64,000 nucleotides of DNA from Xanthostigma xanthostigma (GCA_963575645.1 OY754464.1:46428192-46492191); one strand, 5' to 3'. Counted from the first letter of the stretch, positions 30,001 through 37,537 are shown. The notes: generated by a model from the sequence alone, not told the origin. A program made the numbers and translations.

Positions 30001-33000
30001 CTAGTTTAGGTGAAAATTCACTTTTCAAAATTTTACAATATCTTTTCGTTTTGAGGTCCCCTGAATTCAAACAACATTTTTTTGGAAAAACTGTGCGTCT
30101 GTTTGTCTGTGAGCATGATACAGGTCAAACAAATGAGCGGATTGAAACAAAATTTTGAGAGGATGTTTGGTGTGCAAATAAAAGAACCCTATTGTTTTTG
30201 GGGAAAATCGGCGCATGTGCAGAAGGAATATATGCTATAACGTTGTTTTTTATATAATAATGGTATACTTTTCATAACGGCTTTAAGATAATATATAAGA
30301 AGGTATTCCAATCCTGCAATGCATCATGGGAAATGTGTCAAGCGGTGGCGCCACCACGAGTGTGTCAAATACACTAGCCATCCAATCCTGCAATGCATCA
30401 TGGGAAATGTGTCAAGCCAGTAACTAAAGTATTTTCATCCTAACTCTTGAAATAATAATAAATATTGTTTATTAATTAATTAGCGCCTAAAAAATTTTTT
30501 AGGCGCTAATTAATTAATAAACAATATTTATTATTATTTCAAGAGTTAGGATGAAAATACTTTAGTTACTGGCTTGACACATTTCCCTGCATTGCAGGAT
30601 TGGATGGCTAGTGTATCTGACACACACGTGGAGGCGCCACCGCTTGACACATTTCCCATGATGCATTGCAGGATTGGAATACCTTCTTATATATTATCTT
30701 AAACGGCTTATTATTCCATTTATTTTTTCAAGAAAGTTTCGTTAAAAAGTTTTTCTAAACTTTATAGTTTTGGAAATATTTTGAAAATAAAAAAAAAATC
30801 AGCTGTTCTTGTTTTGTAGATCTGTCAAAAATAAGCTAGTTAAGCATGCTTTGATTAATTTTTACATGACGTGAACATATTATGTAGGTAACCATGGCAA
30901 CAAATAGTAAATATGTCATATTGAATACTGGCCATTACCCGCGTCACCGCACGCGGTATCAGAAATGTTATTTTCTTTATTATACTATATCAAATGACAT
31001 AAAGTTGGAATGGTCCCGTCGCCCAATTGGCTTGATTTTTTTTACTTAAAACAGCGTCATATCGCAAAACTAACCTTAAGTTGCGTTTCGCACGCAAGCA
31101 CCGTATTATAAACGTTAAAGAAAGCCTCTTCAATTGTTTCGCCACAGCAGACAGCACCGTGATTGGTCAACAGCATGACTTTGTTCATGGCTCCCAAATT
31201 GCGAGCGATTTTCTCACGCTCTTCTGGTTCCACAGGGCCACCGACGTAAGGGTGCATGCTGACTTCTCCGATAACAACCGATTCTTGACTGATTGGCAAC
31301 AGTCCACACTTGAGCGCTGAAACAGCAAGGACGGACGGTGTATGGATGTGGATAATGCATTTCAAGTCCGGCCGCGCTGCGTGTATTGCAGAATGCAACA
31401 TGAAATTGGAAATGTTCACACCGAAGTTAGTTGTTCCTTGTTCCACTACAGCTCCCTGAAAAAGATTAAAATATTTATTAAGTAGCTTTTACAAGTGGTT
31501 TTGCTCGAGTAAAGTATTATTATAGTTTTTGTCCGTGGTTTCTTTTCTATATATGTATTTAATTTAATTTTAATTAAATTTTTTTTAAATTTAATTCAAA
31601 TCGGATTAGTAGTTTAAAGAGTTATGATTTGTCTTCAGTTTTATTATTATTAGTATTGACTGACTAACCTTGATATAGATATAGATACTTTATTCCTCAA
31701 GAGACCTATTACAGGTGTAGAATCGTCAATACAAAAGTAAATACAAAGAATACCCAACAATATAGTTGTACATCATCAATTTTTAAAATTTAAATATTCT
31801 GATATGTCATTGTTTACTTATTGTTCGGAAATGACAACCATGCGTTATGAGATATAGCCTATAAAATATTATTAAAAAAAAAAGAATAAAATAAAATATT
31901 ATCAAACAAAATGTTTTTTAAAGATAAGTCTTTAATAAAATGTTCTAAAAAGGAAAAAATAATTTTTAATAATTTAGGTTCATATTTATAAAAGCGTGAG
32001 TCGTGACTAATGAACTATCATAGACTTGACAATCGACGCTTTCATAATTACAAACCTATAAGTAAATTAAAAATAACTTTTTTTTAAAGTACATTCAATA
32101 AAAGTTTATCTTTAAAAGTTTTTGAAGTAGGTAATATTTTATTTTGTTCTTTTTAGTCTGACAATTTTTTTCCAAGAAAAGGGTTTTTAATACAATAAAA
32201 AAAAATTCATTTCATCAACGCGGGGCTCATATCCTGCGATTAAGTCTCATGTTTTGTTAACTGAGCTATGACCACTGCAGTCACTATCGCTCAATATTAC
32301 TGTGTACCACTTGCGGGCCCATTCATTAATTAAAAAAATTGGTTGTCTGTAAAGTCGGTTTACGGACGATAGTTTTACGTGATAACGTCATAAAGAAACA
32401 TTGATGAACTCTCTGACGTCACGCGAGAAGAGAGAGAAATGCGTACAAGCCGACGCTTGGGCCGATCGTGCCTCTCTATCGCTTATACCGCGCTCTCGCT
32501 TGCACGCTCAGGCTCAGGCGGAACGTGACACTTTTTCGTGCGTGCAGCCGGTGTTTCATCAATTTATAAGACGTTATCACGTCAAAAAAAAAAACATAAA
32601 TTTCATACAATTAACATCTAAAAAGATCGTTACAGTGCTTGCAAAATTTCAACCAAATCGAATAGCTTGCAAGACTTGTTACAGACAGACAAAGCAAGTT
32701 AAATAAAAGCTTATGAAAATATCTCTATACTTATTCGTGAAAATCACACACAAATCGGTTGAACAATTTCCGAGTTTATTGCGTTTAGACAAACAATGTC
32801 TTGTATTGTAGTGATGTAACTATAAATTTACCTGCATATCAATTTTGACCAAACTGGATGCCGTGAGCTCATGATACAACATTCCGAAAGGGTTCACTAG
32901 GAAGTGTTCTTCTTCCTGGTTCAGTCTGGCAGTGATTTGACTATTGACACCTTGAGTCCAGCCGTACAAATCCATCAGTCTGAAGACAGCGGCAAGTTTA

Positions 33001-35114
33001 CAGCGCAAAAGTTTTTCACCTTTGGCATAGCCCATACTTTCAACGCCGCGAATATCGTTAATCGGCACGACACAATTCGGGTTCTTGAACATGTTTCCCG
33101 AGTTCACCCGTGAACTCGGCACGCCCATCATTTCCGAGATTTGCTGTAAGAGTCCCGTCGGACCAACACCGCCATCTTTTAATTGTCCTGCAAACAAAAA
33201 AAAATTGAAAATTTGTTTTTTGACGTGATAACGTCTTATAAATTGATGAATCACCAATCTTATAAATTGATAAAACACCGGCTGCATGCACGAAAAAGTG
33301 TAACGTTCCTAACGTTCCGCCTGACCCTGTGCGTGCTTTTCTCGAAAACGGCCCTAACGATTTGGATGAAATTTACTGAAAAGGGATTTTGGGGGGCAAA
33401 AAATCTTTTTAGCTAGGTCTCATCTCTCGAAAAAATCGTTTTCTTACAAACTTTATCATTATAAAAATCAATTTTTTGACGTATGAAAATACTTAAATAT
33501 TGTAAGTAGGTTTTGGAATTTTATATACTTAAACAATAAAACAATTGTTTTCTAAATATTATGACAGTTAATCTTTGAGACTTAAATAAATACGAAAGAA
33601 AGAAAGTTAATAAAAAAAATTATTTTTATAGGTGGTGAGTAATTTAATAAATAAAATTAACCTAAATTTGAAGCGAAAGATGCAATATCATAGATTCGAA
33701 TTATTATATGTAGAATTTAGGTTATGTATTACGGAATACGTTATCACGTAAAACTATCGTCCGTAAACCGACTTTACAGACAACCAATTTTTTTTTTTTT
33801 TAAGGGTGAACACGACTTGAACGGCAATATGCTTAGTAAAATTGTGAACCTGGTACAGTTGAAAAACTGAAGTAATGGAGAAAAAATTTGTAACTGTGGT
33901 AGTTGTACTTGCATGAAGAATTACGATATTGAGCTTTTTAAATGCTTGTTTGAAGAATTACTTTTCCTATTATCAATATAGTTAATATATCGTCTCTTAT
34001 TTTTTAAGATCATTTAAAAACCATCAATGTGTTTTGCAAGCATCAAAACGACTGTCGATGTGTATGATTTCTAAAGATTTATTTTAACACTTTGTTTACA
34101 TTACTTTCATAAGAATTACATTAGATTATTTGTATTTTTTCTATACATTGAGATTCTGGTCTGCAGTTGACAGCTCGATCAAATTTAACCTGCCACCGTT
34201 CTCGGTTTCTGTTAGCACAGCATAATAAAATTTACCTGCTGAATCACTCGAAACATAAATTAAGTCTAATTTGCGCACACATGCTGCGCACGCGACCGCC
34301 ATGTTCTTAGCAGGTACAACTGTCAGTTCGGACTCTACTTTCGTGTCAGTCGTGTAGTAAAAGTAGTTTTTTTTTTTTTAAGTGAAACTTTTATTCTATC
34401 GCCCCGAATTTTTCTGGCCGTCTGTTGCATGTCGCATTACAGGCGGCCGCGGAGTAGGGGTAAAGTGAAAGGCGTTCGGAGTAGGCGCTCGGTAGAGCAG
34501 CCAAAGCCAATATGGCGGCGCCCATGGTTAGCATCAGCTGACCGTGTAGTATGTATAACACATAGTCAGTCTGCAAGTGCTGTACAGTGTTTACATGTTT
34601 TTATTCGTGTATTCATGTGAATATTGTTGTTTATAATTAATCGTGATGGATAAGTGTCTACAATCCAACGCCTACAACCCAATAAAAGTTTCACTTGCGT
34701 CGTGGTTTCTTAAAACCACACAAATGTTTTTTTTTTTTAGGAGCATCTTGGATTTGAGATAGTGCGCGCTTTGTCTTAGAAATTGGCTGACAAACATCAA
34801 ATTACCGACAGTCGAGTGATTTTGTTAGTGTTTCTATATGCGGTGATATTAGCAATGACTTCCATGGCCTAGTGACCACAAGACAATGAGGCGTAAAGAA
34901 AAACAAAACACCCACCTTCGATAATACGTTCGAGTTCTTCCCGAAACAATCTGCTGTTCATAATCAATTCGACACGCTTGCGTCTCTCCATTTCGCGCAT
35001 GTCGGCGTCGATATCTGCCGGTCGTATTTTGGTTCTGTCGTCATCATCCAGGCCGTCGGCCATTACACCGTTGGTCTGCGGTGGCTGCTGCTCCGACTGG
35101 CTTATGTCCGTCAT
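84..35114 (-). CDS. hts: Adducin (hu-li tai shao) gene, 12 coding exons
   Basis: Adducin caps actin filaments and links spectrin to actin beneath the plasma membrane. Twelve exons with GT/AG borders were joined by eye: 35114-34916, 33187-32832, 31455-31075, 29270-29120, 28913-28733, 27770-27647, 21000-20884, 17925-17640, 16990-16880, 16447-16376, 479-412 and 212-84. The lengths sum to 2175 nt, exactly 725 codons with the stop, and every junction keeps phase. The protein (724 residues) has an N-terminal arm, a class II aldolase-like head at about 125-305 with the IIHIHT stretch at 219-224, a neck, a long tail (FVPKNTNPKEFKQ, IKDYRRADKISAGPQSH) and a lysine-rich MARCKS-like end. Length is normal for the family. 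Three further in-phase exons lie in the introns and suggest alternative tails. The 3' UTR runs off the left edge. Confidence 0.95.
480..4197. other. Adducin intron, 3' flank of the giant exon
   Basis: No coding exon is visible. The stretch just below 4198 would be the 3' UTR of the giant open frame, with a minus-strand AATAAA at about 3798-3803. A 220-bp inverted-repeat element lies at 1135-1354. The rest is AT-rich and unremarkable. Confidence 0.5.
1135..1354. mobile_element. MITE with about 50-bp terminal inverted repeats
   Basis: The left end TGTTCCAACCTCTCTGCG is matched in reverse at the right end by CGCAGAGAGGATGGAACA, and the match extends about 50 bp inward on each side. Total length is 220 bp. 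I could not define a clear target duplication. Confidence 0.7.
4198..8747 (-). CDS. 4.55-kb open frame: candidate giant alternative terminal exon of adducin (HtsRC-like), or a nested gene
   Basis: The frame is open for 1515 codons to a TAA at 4198. It opens after a TGA that lies inside the acceptor sequence TTGATTTGCAG. From the acceptor at 8747 the frame needs one base from an upstream exon (phase 1), as adducin exon 10 and both cassettes supply. There is no in-frame ATG until 8587-8589; the codon at 8680-8682 is GTG. The protein is very rich in Ser, Asp, Glu and Asn. It has short acidic SDS/SSE runs throughout, a Cys cluster ICDLCCDN near 5992-6015, a basic patch RKRKSNSP near 4916-4945, and no domain I recognise. 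A minus-strand AATAAA lies near 3798. Known: Drosophila hts uses a long alternative tail to make Ovhts/HtsRC. Inferred: this is the equivalent exon. Alternatively it is an independent gene starting at 8589. Confidence 0.75.
8748..10098. other. Gap between giant open frame and Cyclin C
   Basis: The first part (8748-8806, minus strand) holds the splice acceptor of the large frame and a separate 32-codon frame starting ATGGCGGTCGGC, which closes at TAG before that frame's core. The rest contains the 112-bp MITE and the Cyclin C 3' UTR, with a minus-strand AATAAA near 9992. I see no other coding exon. Confidence 0.5.
9205..9316. mobile_element. Short inverted-repeat element (112 bp)
   Basis: The ends AGGCCATTACTAAAGCTGTG and CACAGCTTTAGTATGGCCT are inverted copies with one mismatch. 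The centre is AT-rich. It lies between the giant open frame and Cyclin C. Confidence 0.6.
10099..10902 (-). CDS. CycC: Cyclin C (complete, intronless)
   Basis: Cyclin C pairs with CDK8 in the kinase module of Mediator and regulates RNA polymerase II transcription in the nucleus. The 267-residue protein begins MAGNFWQSSHHQQWLLDKQD, the family's typical N-terminus. The first cyclin fold spans about 42-145 with VIATATVYYKRFY at 61-73 and FLASKVEEFG at 92-101; a second fold follows to about 245. Length equals that of fly Cyclin C. The ATG sits in AAAGATGG, a fair translation start context. There is no intron and no damage. The gene is nested in an adducin intron on the same strand. An AATAAA lies about 100 nt past the stop. 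Confidence 0.96.
   Translation of the reverse strand: MAGNFWQSSHHQQWLLDKQDLIRERQHDLAILTEEEYQKIFIFFSNLLQVLGEQLKLRQQVIATATVYYKRFYARNSLKCIDPLLLAPTCIFLASKVEEFGVISNTRLITTCQTVLKNKFSYAYNQQEFPYRTNHILECEFYLLENLDCCLIVYQPYRPLLQLVQDMGHEEQLLTLAWRIVNDSLRTDVCLLYPPYQIAIACLQIACVVLQKDHKVWFAELNVDIEKIQEIARCVINLYELWKTYDEKKEIQGLLSKMPKPKPAPQR
11138..11183. repeat. 26-bp hairpin between 10-bp direct repeats
   Basis: ATTTTCTCCA occurs at 11138-11147 and again at 11174-11183. Between them is a hairpin with arms of about 11 bp (TAGATGTTTA / TAAACATCTA). The layout looks like a tiny insertion with target duplication, or a local template switch. Confidence 0.6.
11657..11698. repeat. Perfect 42-bp palindrome
   Basis: The sequence is its own reverse complement about a centre at 11677/11678 (GTAATTATAATTAC). 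It follows a short (TAA)n-like run. Confidence 0.8.
12546..12641 (-). CDS. hts: Candidate adducin cassette exon B (96 nt)
   Basis: On the minus strand GTGTAG precedes 96 nt open in one frame, encoding GTEEFIMTQEDVLSDLKQTW then TTELINKTSAK, and AAAG|GTATAT follows. Phase is 1 at both ends, so inclusion adds 32 residues before exon 11. The peptide has a helical, amphipathic look and no stop, in DNA where random frames close quickly. It fits an alternative adducin tail segment. Usage is inferred. Confidence 0.55.
13064..13753. repeat. Foldback repeat with about 107-bp inverted arms
   Basis: The arms 13064-13170 and 13646-13753 are imperfect inverted copies; both include the stretch ACTAAATGG(C/T)AGAAAATGACTG. 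The interior is AT-rich with no intact coding frame. It is probably a non-autonomous DNA transposon. Confidence 0.65.
14283..14345 (-). CDS. hts: Candidate adducin cassette exon A (63 nt)
   Basis: On the minus strand TTTAAAG precedes 63 nt open in one frame, encoding DSSDISSMDRSKSSARVPSK, and AAAG|GTAAAC follows. Entry and exit are both phase 1, so inclusion adds 21 residues between exons 10 and 11 without a frame change. The Ser/Lys/Arg-rich composition suits the variable adducin tail. This is inferred from splice signals and phase; I cannot show that it is used. Confidence 0.55.
15491..15943. mobile_element. hAT-like non-autonomous element
   Basis: The left end CAGTAGTTCCCAAC and right end GTTGGGAACCGATA are inverted copies of the common hAT terminus. 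Flanking 8-mers ATCTAAAC and ACCTAAAA agree at 6 of 8 positions, an eroded target duplication. No transposase is visible. Confidence 0.55.
16376..16447 (-). CDS. hts: Adducin exon 10 (variable tail)
   Basis: This 72-nt exon has phase 1 at both ends and encodes PRVLRIETKTAPRPSQPEVV then LSD. The acceptor follows a long T tract (TTGTTCCAG) and the donor is GATG|GTAAGT. It is the last exon before the roughly 16-kb intron that holds the candidate alternative exons and Cyclin C. Confidence 0.88.
16880..16990 (-). CDS. hts: Adducin exon 9 (variable tail)
   Basis: This 111-nt exon has phase 1 at both ends and encodes DTDYSESEPLSSFNASRSHT and DGNAVRSPTSEDESKD. It is Ser/Asp-rich. Because it is symmetrical in phase, it could be skipped without a frame change. 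Confidence 0.88.
17434..17520. mobile_element. Short Penelope-like insertion with 13-bp target duplication
   Basis: TCAAAGTATATTA at 17421-17433 is repeated exactly at 17521-17533. The 87-bp insert contains a perfect 28-bp palindrome at 17454-17481. It ends in the same block (AGTACCAATCAGATGTTAAT, with variants) as the element at 22265-22511 and a fragment near 19335-19400. Family assignment is tentative. Confidence 0.55.
17640..17925 (-). CDS. hts: Adducin exon 8 (tail)
   Basis: The exon encodes 95 residues plus one base: IKDYRRADKISAGPQSHILE, then GVTWEEARKMQDAGVTQTGD, through VERKTKGE. It includes the RGYQHNATMYKAPYAKNPF block typical of adducin tails. The donor GAAT|GTAAGT leaves phase 1, which starts a run of phase-1 junctions that continues to exon 11. 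Confidence 0.95.
18886..19574 (+). mobile_element. Helitron-like non-autonomous element
   Basis: It begins TCTAATATATAAAATTCTCG, with the CTCCGAAACGGCTTGACGG block often seen near the 5' end of insect Helitrons. It ends GGGTCCGCTAG, with a small GGCG...CGCC hairpin just upstream. The insertion lies between A (18885) and T (19575), as expected for Helitrons. It has no coding capacity. It contains a fragment of the repeat described at 17434-17520. Confidence 0.6.
19835..20260 (+). repeat. Degenerate tandem repeat, period about 125 bp, about 3.4 copies
   Basis: Each unit contains GGGAAAATCGGCGCATGCGC, a TATATAATAATGGTAT-like stretch and CGGCTTATTATTCTATCTG. Single-unit sequence of the same family lies at 30199-30283 and resumes after a MITE at 30710. 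The lead-in GAGCGGATTGAAAC is shared at 19772 and 30134, so both are copies of one interspersed family. Confidence 0.7.
20884..21000 (-). CDS. hts: Adducin exon 7 (start of tail)
   Basis: The exon encodes 39 residues, WVTDDSPTHSTSTPVKIDSA then LQFVPKNTNPKEFKQLQQQ. Both ends are phase 0. The VPKNTNPKEFK block is strongly conserved in adducins. Confidence 0.95.
21390..22145. mobile_element. Foldback transposon (about 750 bp) with long inverted arms
   Basis: The left arm contains AGTCTCATAAGATCACGTATG, and the right arm its inverse near 22025. The arms match for more than 200 bp with scattered differences around an AT-rich centre near 21780. The outer ends are not exactly defined. Confidence 0.65.
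22265..22511. mobile_element. Penelope-like fragment with inverted arms and hammerhead-like core
   Basis: The 13-mer TATACGCATTATC flanks it exactly at 22252-22264 and 22512-22524. Two inverted arms (about 22265-22350 and 22401-22478) enclose CTGAAGAAGATCC and CCGGATCGAAACGTC. These parts resemble a hammerhead ribozyme core (CUGANGA, a stem, then GAAA and GUC), a feature known in Penelope-like elements. One extra A separates the core from stem II, and stem I is not well formed. Confidence 0.5.
23463..23680. mobile_element. Imperfect palindromic MITE
   Basis: TTCGGAATCCAAAGGAATGG at the left is mirrored by CCATTCCTTTGGGTTCCGAA at the right. The centre is a GGAGGCTAACATAGCCTCC hairpin. The right arm carries an insertion relative to the left. 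Confidence 0.7.
24446..24571. mobile_element. Short hAT-like remnant
   Basis: The left end CAGTGGTTTCCAAAC and right end GTTTGAGAACCACC are inverted hAT-type termini. The flanking 8-mers match only partly, so this is an old or truncated copy. Confidence 0.4.
25045..25621. mobile_element. PIF/Harbinger-like MITE with TTA target duplication
   Basis: TTA at 25042-25044 and 25622-25624 flanks inverted ends TGCCGGCGATACACGATGCT and AGCATCGTGTAGCGCCGGCT. Near each end are GC-richer subterminal stretches rich in CAACGTTC/GACCG motifs. There is no coding frame. Confidence 0.7.
26229..26845. mobile_element. Inverted-repeat element (617 bp)
   Basis: The left end ATGGGAATTGATTCTAGT is mirrored by ACTAGAATGAGTTCCCAT. 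The arms share GGTGGCAGAAAATAAAA and GTATATGCTT for about 80 bp. The interior is AT-rich and non-coding. Confidence 0.65.
27647..27770 (-). CDS. hts: Adducin exon 6 (neck)
   Basis: The exon encodes IWKRIDGRRGNDRTRWLNSP through DPKKITK. The phrase TRWLNSPNVY is a family signature. Alternative frames give no adducin similarity. The acceptor is TTTTACAG and the donor AAG|GTAGAA. Confidence 0.93.
27990..28732. repeat. Interspersed repeat with (AT)n microsatellite
   Basis: Low-complexity retrotransposon-like sequence (runs such as ACCCCTTAAAA) leads into an alternating AT/ATA tract at about 28503-28571. It lies in the intron between adducin exons 5 and 6. No coding frame is visible. Confidence 0.5.
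28733..28913 (-). CDS. hts: Adducin exon 5 (neck)
   Basis: The exon encodes GVEFEALMRMLDNAGFRTGY through EEEELYKQG. The phrase FEALMRMLDN..G(Y/F)RTGY is highly conserved in adducins. The acceptor is ATGACAG and the donor AAGG|GTACGT, phase 1 in and phase 2 out. Confidence 0.94.
29120..29270 (-). CDS. hts: Adducin exon 4
   Basis: The exon encodes residues 313-362 plus one base: LMPVGIDNLVLMSDEARK through VERKWRI. The acceptor is TTTTCAG and the donor ATCG|GTGAGT. The reading continues in phase from exon 3 and into exon 5, where the split codon gives Gly. Confidence 0.93.
30284..30701. mobile_element. Near-perfect palindromic MITE, 418 bp, with 8-bp target duplication
   Basis: AACGGCTT occurs at 30276-30283 and 30702-30709. 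The ends are TAAGATAATATATAAGAAGG and its inverse, and the two halves pair almost completely about the centre AAAAAATTTTTT near 30498. The left arm contains the block CCTGCAATGCATCATGGGAA twice. The element interrupts a unit of the 125-bp repeat family. An 8-bp duplication points to a hAT- or P-type transposase. Confidence 0.8.
31075..31455 (-). CDS. hts: Adducin exon 3 (head domain core)
   Basis: The exon encodes residues 186-312, GAVVEQGTTNFGVNISNF through ETQLK, phase 0 at both ends. It carries the aldolase-like core with IIHIHT at 219-224 and MLLTNHGAVCCGETIEEAF. Adducins keep this fold but are not known to act as aldolases. Confidence 0.95.
32219..32286 (-). other. tRNA-derived relic (A-box preserved)
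   Basis: On the minus strand TAGCTCAGTTAAC matches the polymerase III A-box, and about 30 nt later GGATATGAGCCCC is a poor B-box. The sequence is probably a decayed SINE head or tRNA pseudogene. Confidence 0.3.
32832..33187 (-). CDS. hts: Adducin exon 2 (start of head domain)
   Basis: The exon encodes residues 67-185, from GQLKDGGVGPTGLLQQISEM to ASSLVKIDMQ. The acceptor is TTTGCAG and the donor CAG|GTAAAT. It contains the start of the class II aldolase-like fold (KLLRCKLAAVFRLMDLYGW). The exon is bracketed by perfect 52-bp inverted repeats at 32336-32387 and 33739-33790, which belong to a repeat family. Confidence 0.94.
33221..33674 (+). repeat. Interspersed repeat, copy 1 of a near-identical pair
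   Basis: This 454-bp stretch matches 58494-58943 with only a few substitutions and a small indel, and in the same orientation. It begins TGACGTGATAACGTC and includes GTGTAACGTTCCTAACGTTC. The apparent reading frames in it are not conserved coding sequence. Confidence 0.85.
34380..34696. mobile_element. Inverted-repeat element with GC-rich interior
   Basis: AAGTGAAACTTTTATT at the left is mirrored by AATAAAAGTTTCACTT at the right. The interior is GC-rich compared with its surroundings (GGCGGCCGCGGAGTAGGGG). It lies in adducin intron 1 and is probably a MITE. Confidence 0.55.
34916..35114 (-). CDS. hts: Adducin exon 1 (start codon, N-terminal arm)
   Basis: The exon encodes residues 1-66 plus one base. 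It begins MTDISQSEQQPPQTNGVMAD and ends ELERIIE before a GT donor, with the split Gly codon finished in exon 2. The ATG at 35112-35114 is the first in frame after a splice acceptor 37 nt upstream. The arm is acidic and hydrophilic, as expected before the adducin head. Confidence 0.93.
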
Positions 35115-35151
35115 CTTGCCTTCTCAACAGCAGCACTCACCGACACACAGT
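35115..35151 (-). other. hts: Adducin 5' UTR part of exon 1, with splice acceptor
   Basis: On the minus strand a T-rich tract ends in TTGCAG just before 35151, 37 nt upstream of the adducin ATG. This implies at least one non-coding 5' exon and a promoter further right, at higher coordinates. I could not locate that exon. Confidence 0.6.
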
Positions 35152-36158
35152 CTGCAACAAAACAAAACAACGATTATAGTAAACGCGTACAGAACGTTGC
35201 TGAAAAGTTTTTTGGCTTTACTTTGTTAATAGATTATAGAGTGCAGTATTTTTGTTAATACGTTTTTTTATTTTATACTTTCTAAATAACTTCCAAAACT
35301 GAGAAATATTTTGTATCTAAAGATACCGTTTTGTTATACAATGTACATATATTTTTTTAGAAGCAAAAGTTCAAAAACGAATATACCAGCAGGGGCGAAC
35401 ACAAGCTTTCACCATTGTTGATCGACGGTTTTATAAGGGATTATTAATAGATTGTAAATTCTGTTTAAGCCTATTCAAAATTTTGAAAGAAATCGGAGAA
35501 CATTGTTAAATGTTCCAACTCGGGGACGGGGGTACTGTGACTCAAAAATATCTACCATGTAAGTCACAATTAGTAGATTGTGTATCTAGTGCCGAAATGG
35601 GTTTAAAACGAAGGCCCGCGAGTTTTACGTCACATAAGCCGTAATACCATTACGAACGCGGTATATGTGATTTTTGTGCACCTATCTTCTATAAAATAGC
35701 CGCTTTTCACTACATTTTCAAACTGTTCGTCAGTTCATGTTTAAACGTCACTTCTTATAGAAGGTTATAAAAAACAACTGACACACAGTGACTTACTATT
35801 GAATTGGTACAGCGCAGCCAGTCTTGTAACACCAAATAACTTTGCAACTATTTTGATATACTTAATTAATCAATAAGTATTTAGACTTTTTCATTAATAT
35901 AATACAATAGTAGGGTTATGTATCTATCAAGTGAGCGAATTAATATTTTATGACGCACAACAAATCATAAAATAATCACGCATGAGATATAGGTATAGGT
36001 ATGTATTATTTGAATGTACTTCCTATAAAATAGCTAATTTTCACTTCATAATTATACATATAAATATATTCCTGAGATTTGATCTGTTTATGAAGTCAAC
36101 GTTTTCTATGCGTGTCTCTGTTGCTCATATGGATTTGAATGGTAACTGACAGAGAATT

Positions 36159-36620
36159 CAGGGTTGCCAACTCCTAAAAACCTTTCTCCCAGCCACAAGT
36201 TGAAATATCCCTAAAAAAATTGTTTTACTTTCAAAAAATTTATCGTATCAGGATAGATTGCGCTCGGTTCTGTTACATAACGGAATAGTCAATACCGTCG
36301 TCAAAGCAGAAAACTGTTGAAGATAAATTAACAATAAAAAAATATTGTTCTACAGTTACAATAATCGGAATTCATTGTTCTCATTTTCAACAAAGTTTGC
36401 CGCTTTTACGACGGTATTCTGCTATCGAAGGAGACCGAGCGCCACATGATGTTACTATAATACTATATTAGTACTTAGTACACAGATATTTAACGATGAC
36501 TCGGTTTTGTAATTCATCTATGTCTGATAGAAAAATTTTGTTTTTTTGTGTCCCTAAAATTACCCCTAAAAAATCCCATTCTACATCCCCCCCCCCAAAA
36601 CCCCCAAGTTGGCAACCCTG
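36159..36620. mobile_element. hAT-like MITE
   Basis: The ends CAGGGTTGCCAACT and AGTTGGCAACCCTG are perfect inverted copies. The flanks AGAGAATT and AGAGAAAT form an 8-bp target duplication with changes at the last positions. There is no transposase. Confidence 0.7.
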
Positions 36621-36698
36621 AGAGAAATTAATATTGGACTGATAAAAGTGCGAAATGGGTCGTTTTACTACCAATACAGGCACGAAAAGCGTTTATTT

Positions 36699-37041
36699 TG
36701 GGTGTACCGAAATATAACCCAGTATACTGACCAGTGCTAATGACGTCATGAATCGACGCCGTACAGTTGATTCGTTCCGAAATATACTGGCCAGCGCGTT
36801 GACGTATTATTATTTCGGATTTCTCTCGTCCACCAAAGTAATTTGTTTACTTTGTTGATCAGACATTATTGCAAATAATAAAATAAAAAATCCCACAAAG
36901 TCTGATTACACACGTCTGGTTAAATATTTATGCTACGTCAAATTTGTCTCACCAGTACAATATGGTGGCATACCAGTACCGTTATGGCGTCAGATTCATG
37001 ACGTCATTAGCAATACTGGGCTATATTTCGGAACATACCCT
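36699..37041. mobile_element. Foldback element, about 340 bp
   Basis: The left arm reads GGTGTACCGAAATATAACCC then GCTAATGACGTCATGAATC; the right arm carries its inverse near 36990-37040. The outer boundary is uncertain. Confidence 0.6.
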
Positions 37042-37403
37042 TTATAGGGAGCAGTGCAAAAAGGTATCTTGGATACTCTAACATTCTATTGGATATTCTT
37101 ACCAGTTCTCGGGAACAGGGTGCTTGCAATAGGGGAACCATTTCAACGCGACATAAAGCCACAACACTCATCTATTCTCAAGCCGTAAAATATACAATAT
37201 TATTAAACTTACCAAATACTTTCTGAAGTTATAAGTTAAGAGATCAAATCATAAGTTTGCTTATTTCCATTGACACAATCAAAACGATTATTATATTATA
37301 TACAAATTACGAACCAATCAGAATAGTTTTAAAAATATATTTTTATCTAAAGGATATAAAGAGCACGGTGGGGTTAGCAGCTATAAAAAAACAATTTGGT
37401 CAC

Positions 37404-37537
37404 TTCTTTAACCACAACAATTTTGTTATCGGATGTAAATTTTGACGGCTATGCTCGTATCTTCCGCAAAAATTACTAGTTTAGTTCTTGCTGGATAAAT
37501 TTACATCCAATAATAAAACTGTTGTGGTGGTTTAAGT
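37404..37537. repeat. Inverted repeat, about 40-bp arms
   Basis: CTTTAACCACAACAATTTTG at the left is mirrored imperfectly by AAACTGTTGTGGTGGTTTAAG at the right. The loop is about 55 bp. Confidence 0.55.

Larger units (their letters stand above)
32336..33790. repeat. 52-bp perfect inverted repeats bracketing adducin exon 2
   Basis: 32336-32387 (GGTTGTCTGTAAAGTCGG...) is the exact reverse complement of 33739-33790. Inside these lie second inverted pieces: 32530-32587 matches 33222-33310 in reverse, with the block ACCGGCTGCA(C/T)GCACGAAA. Each half looks like a copy of the same element with ACGTGATAACGTC ends, placed head to head around the exon. Confidence 0.7.

Noticed and set aside
32820..33287. 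N-terminal extension of adducin exon 2 starting MQPVFYQF
   Set aside because: This part is repeat sequence read through upstream of the true splice acceptor at 33187; adducin similarity begins exactly at the acceptor.
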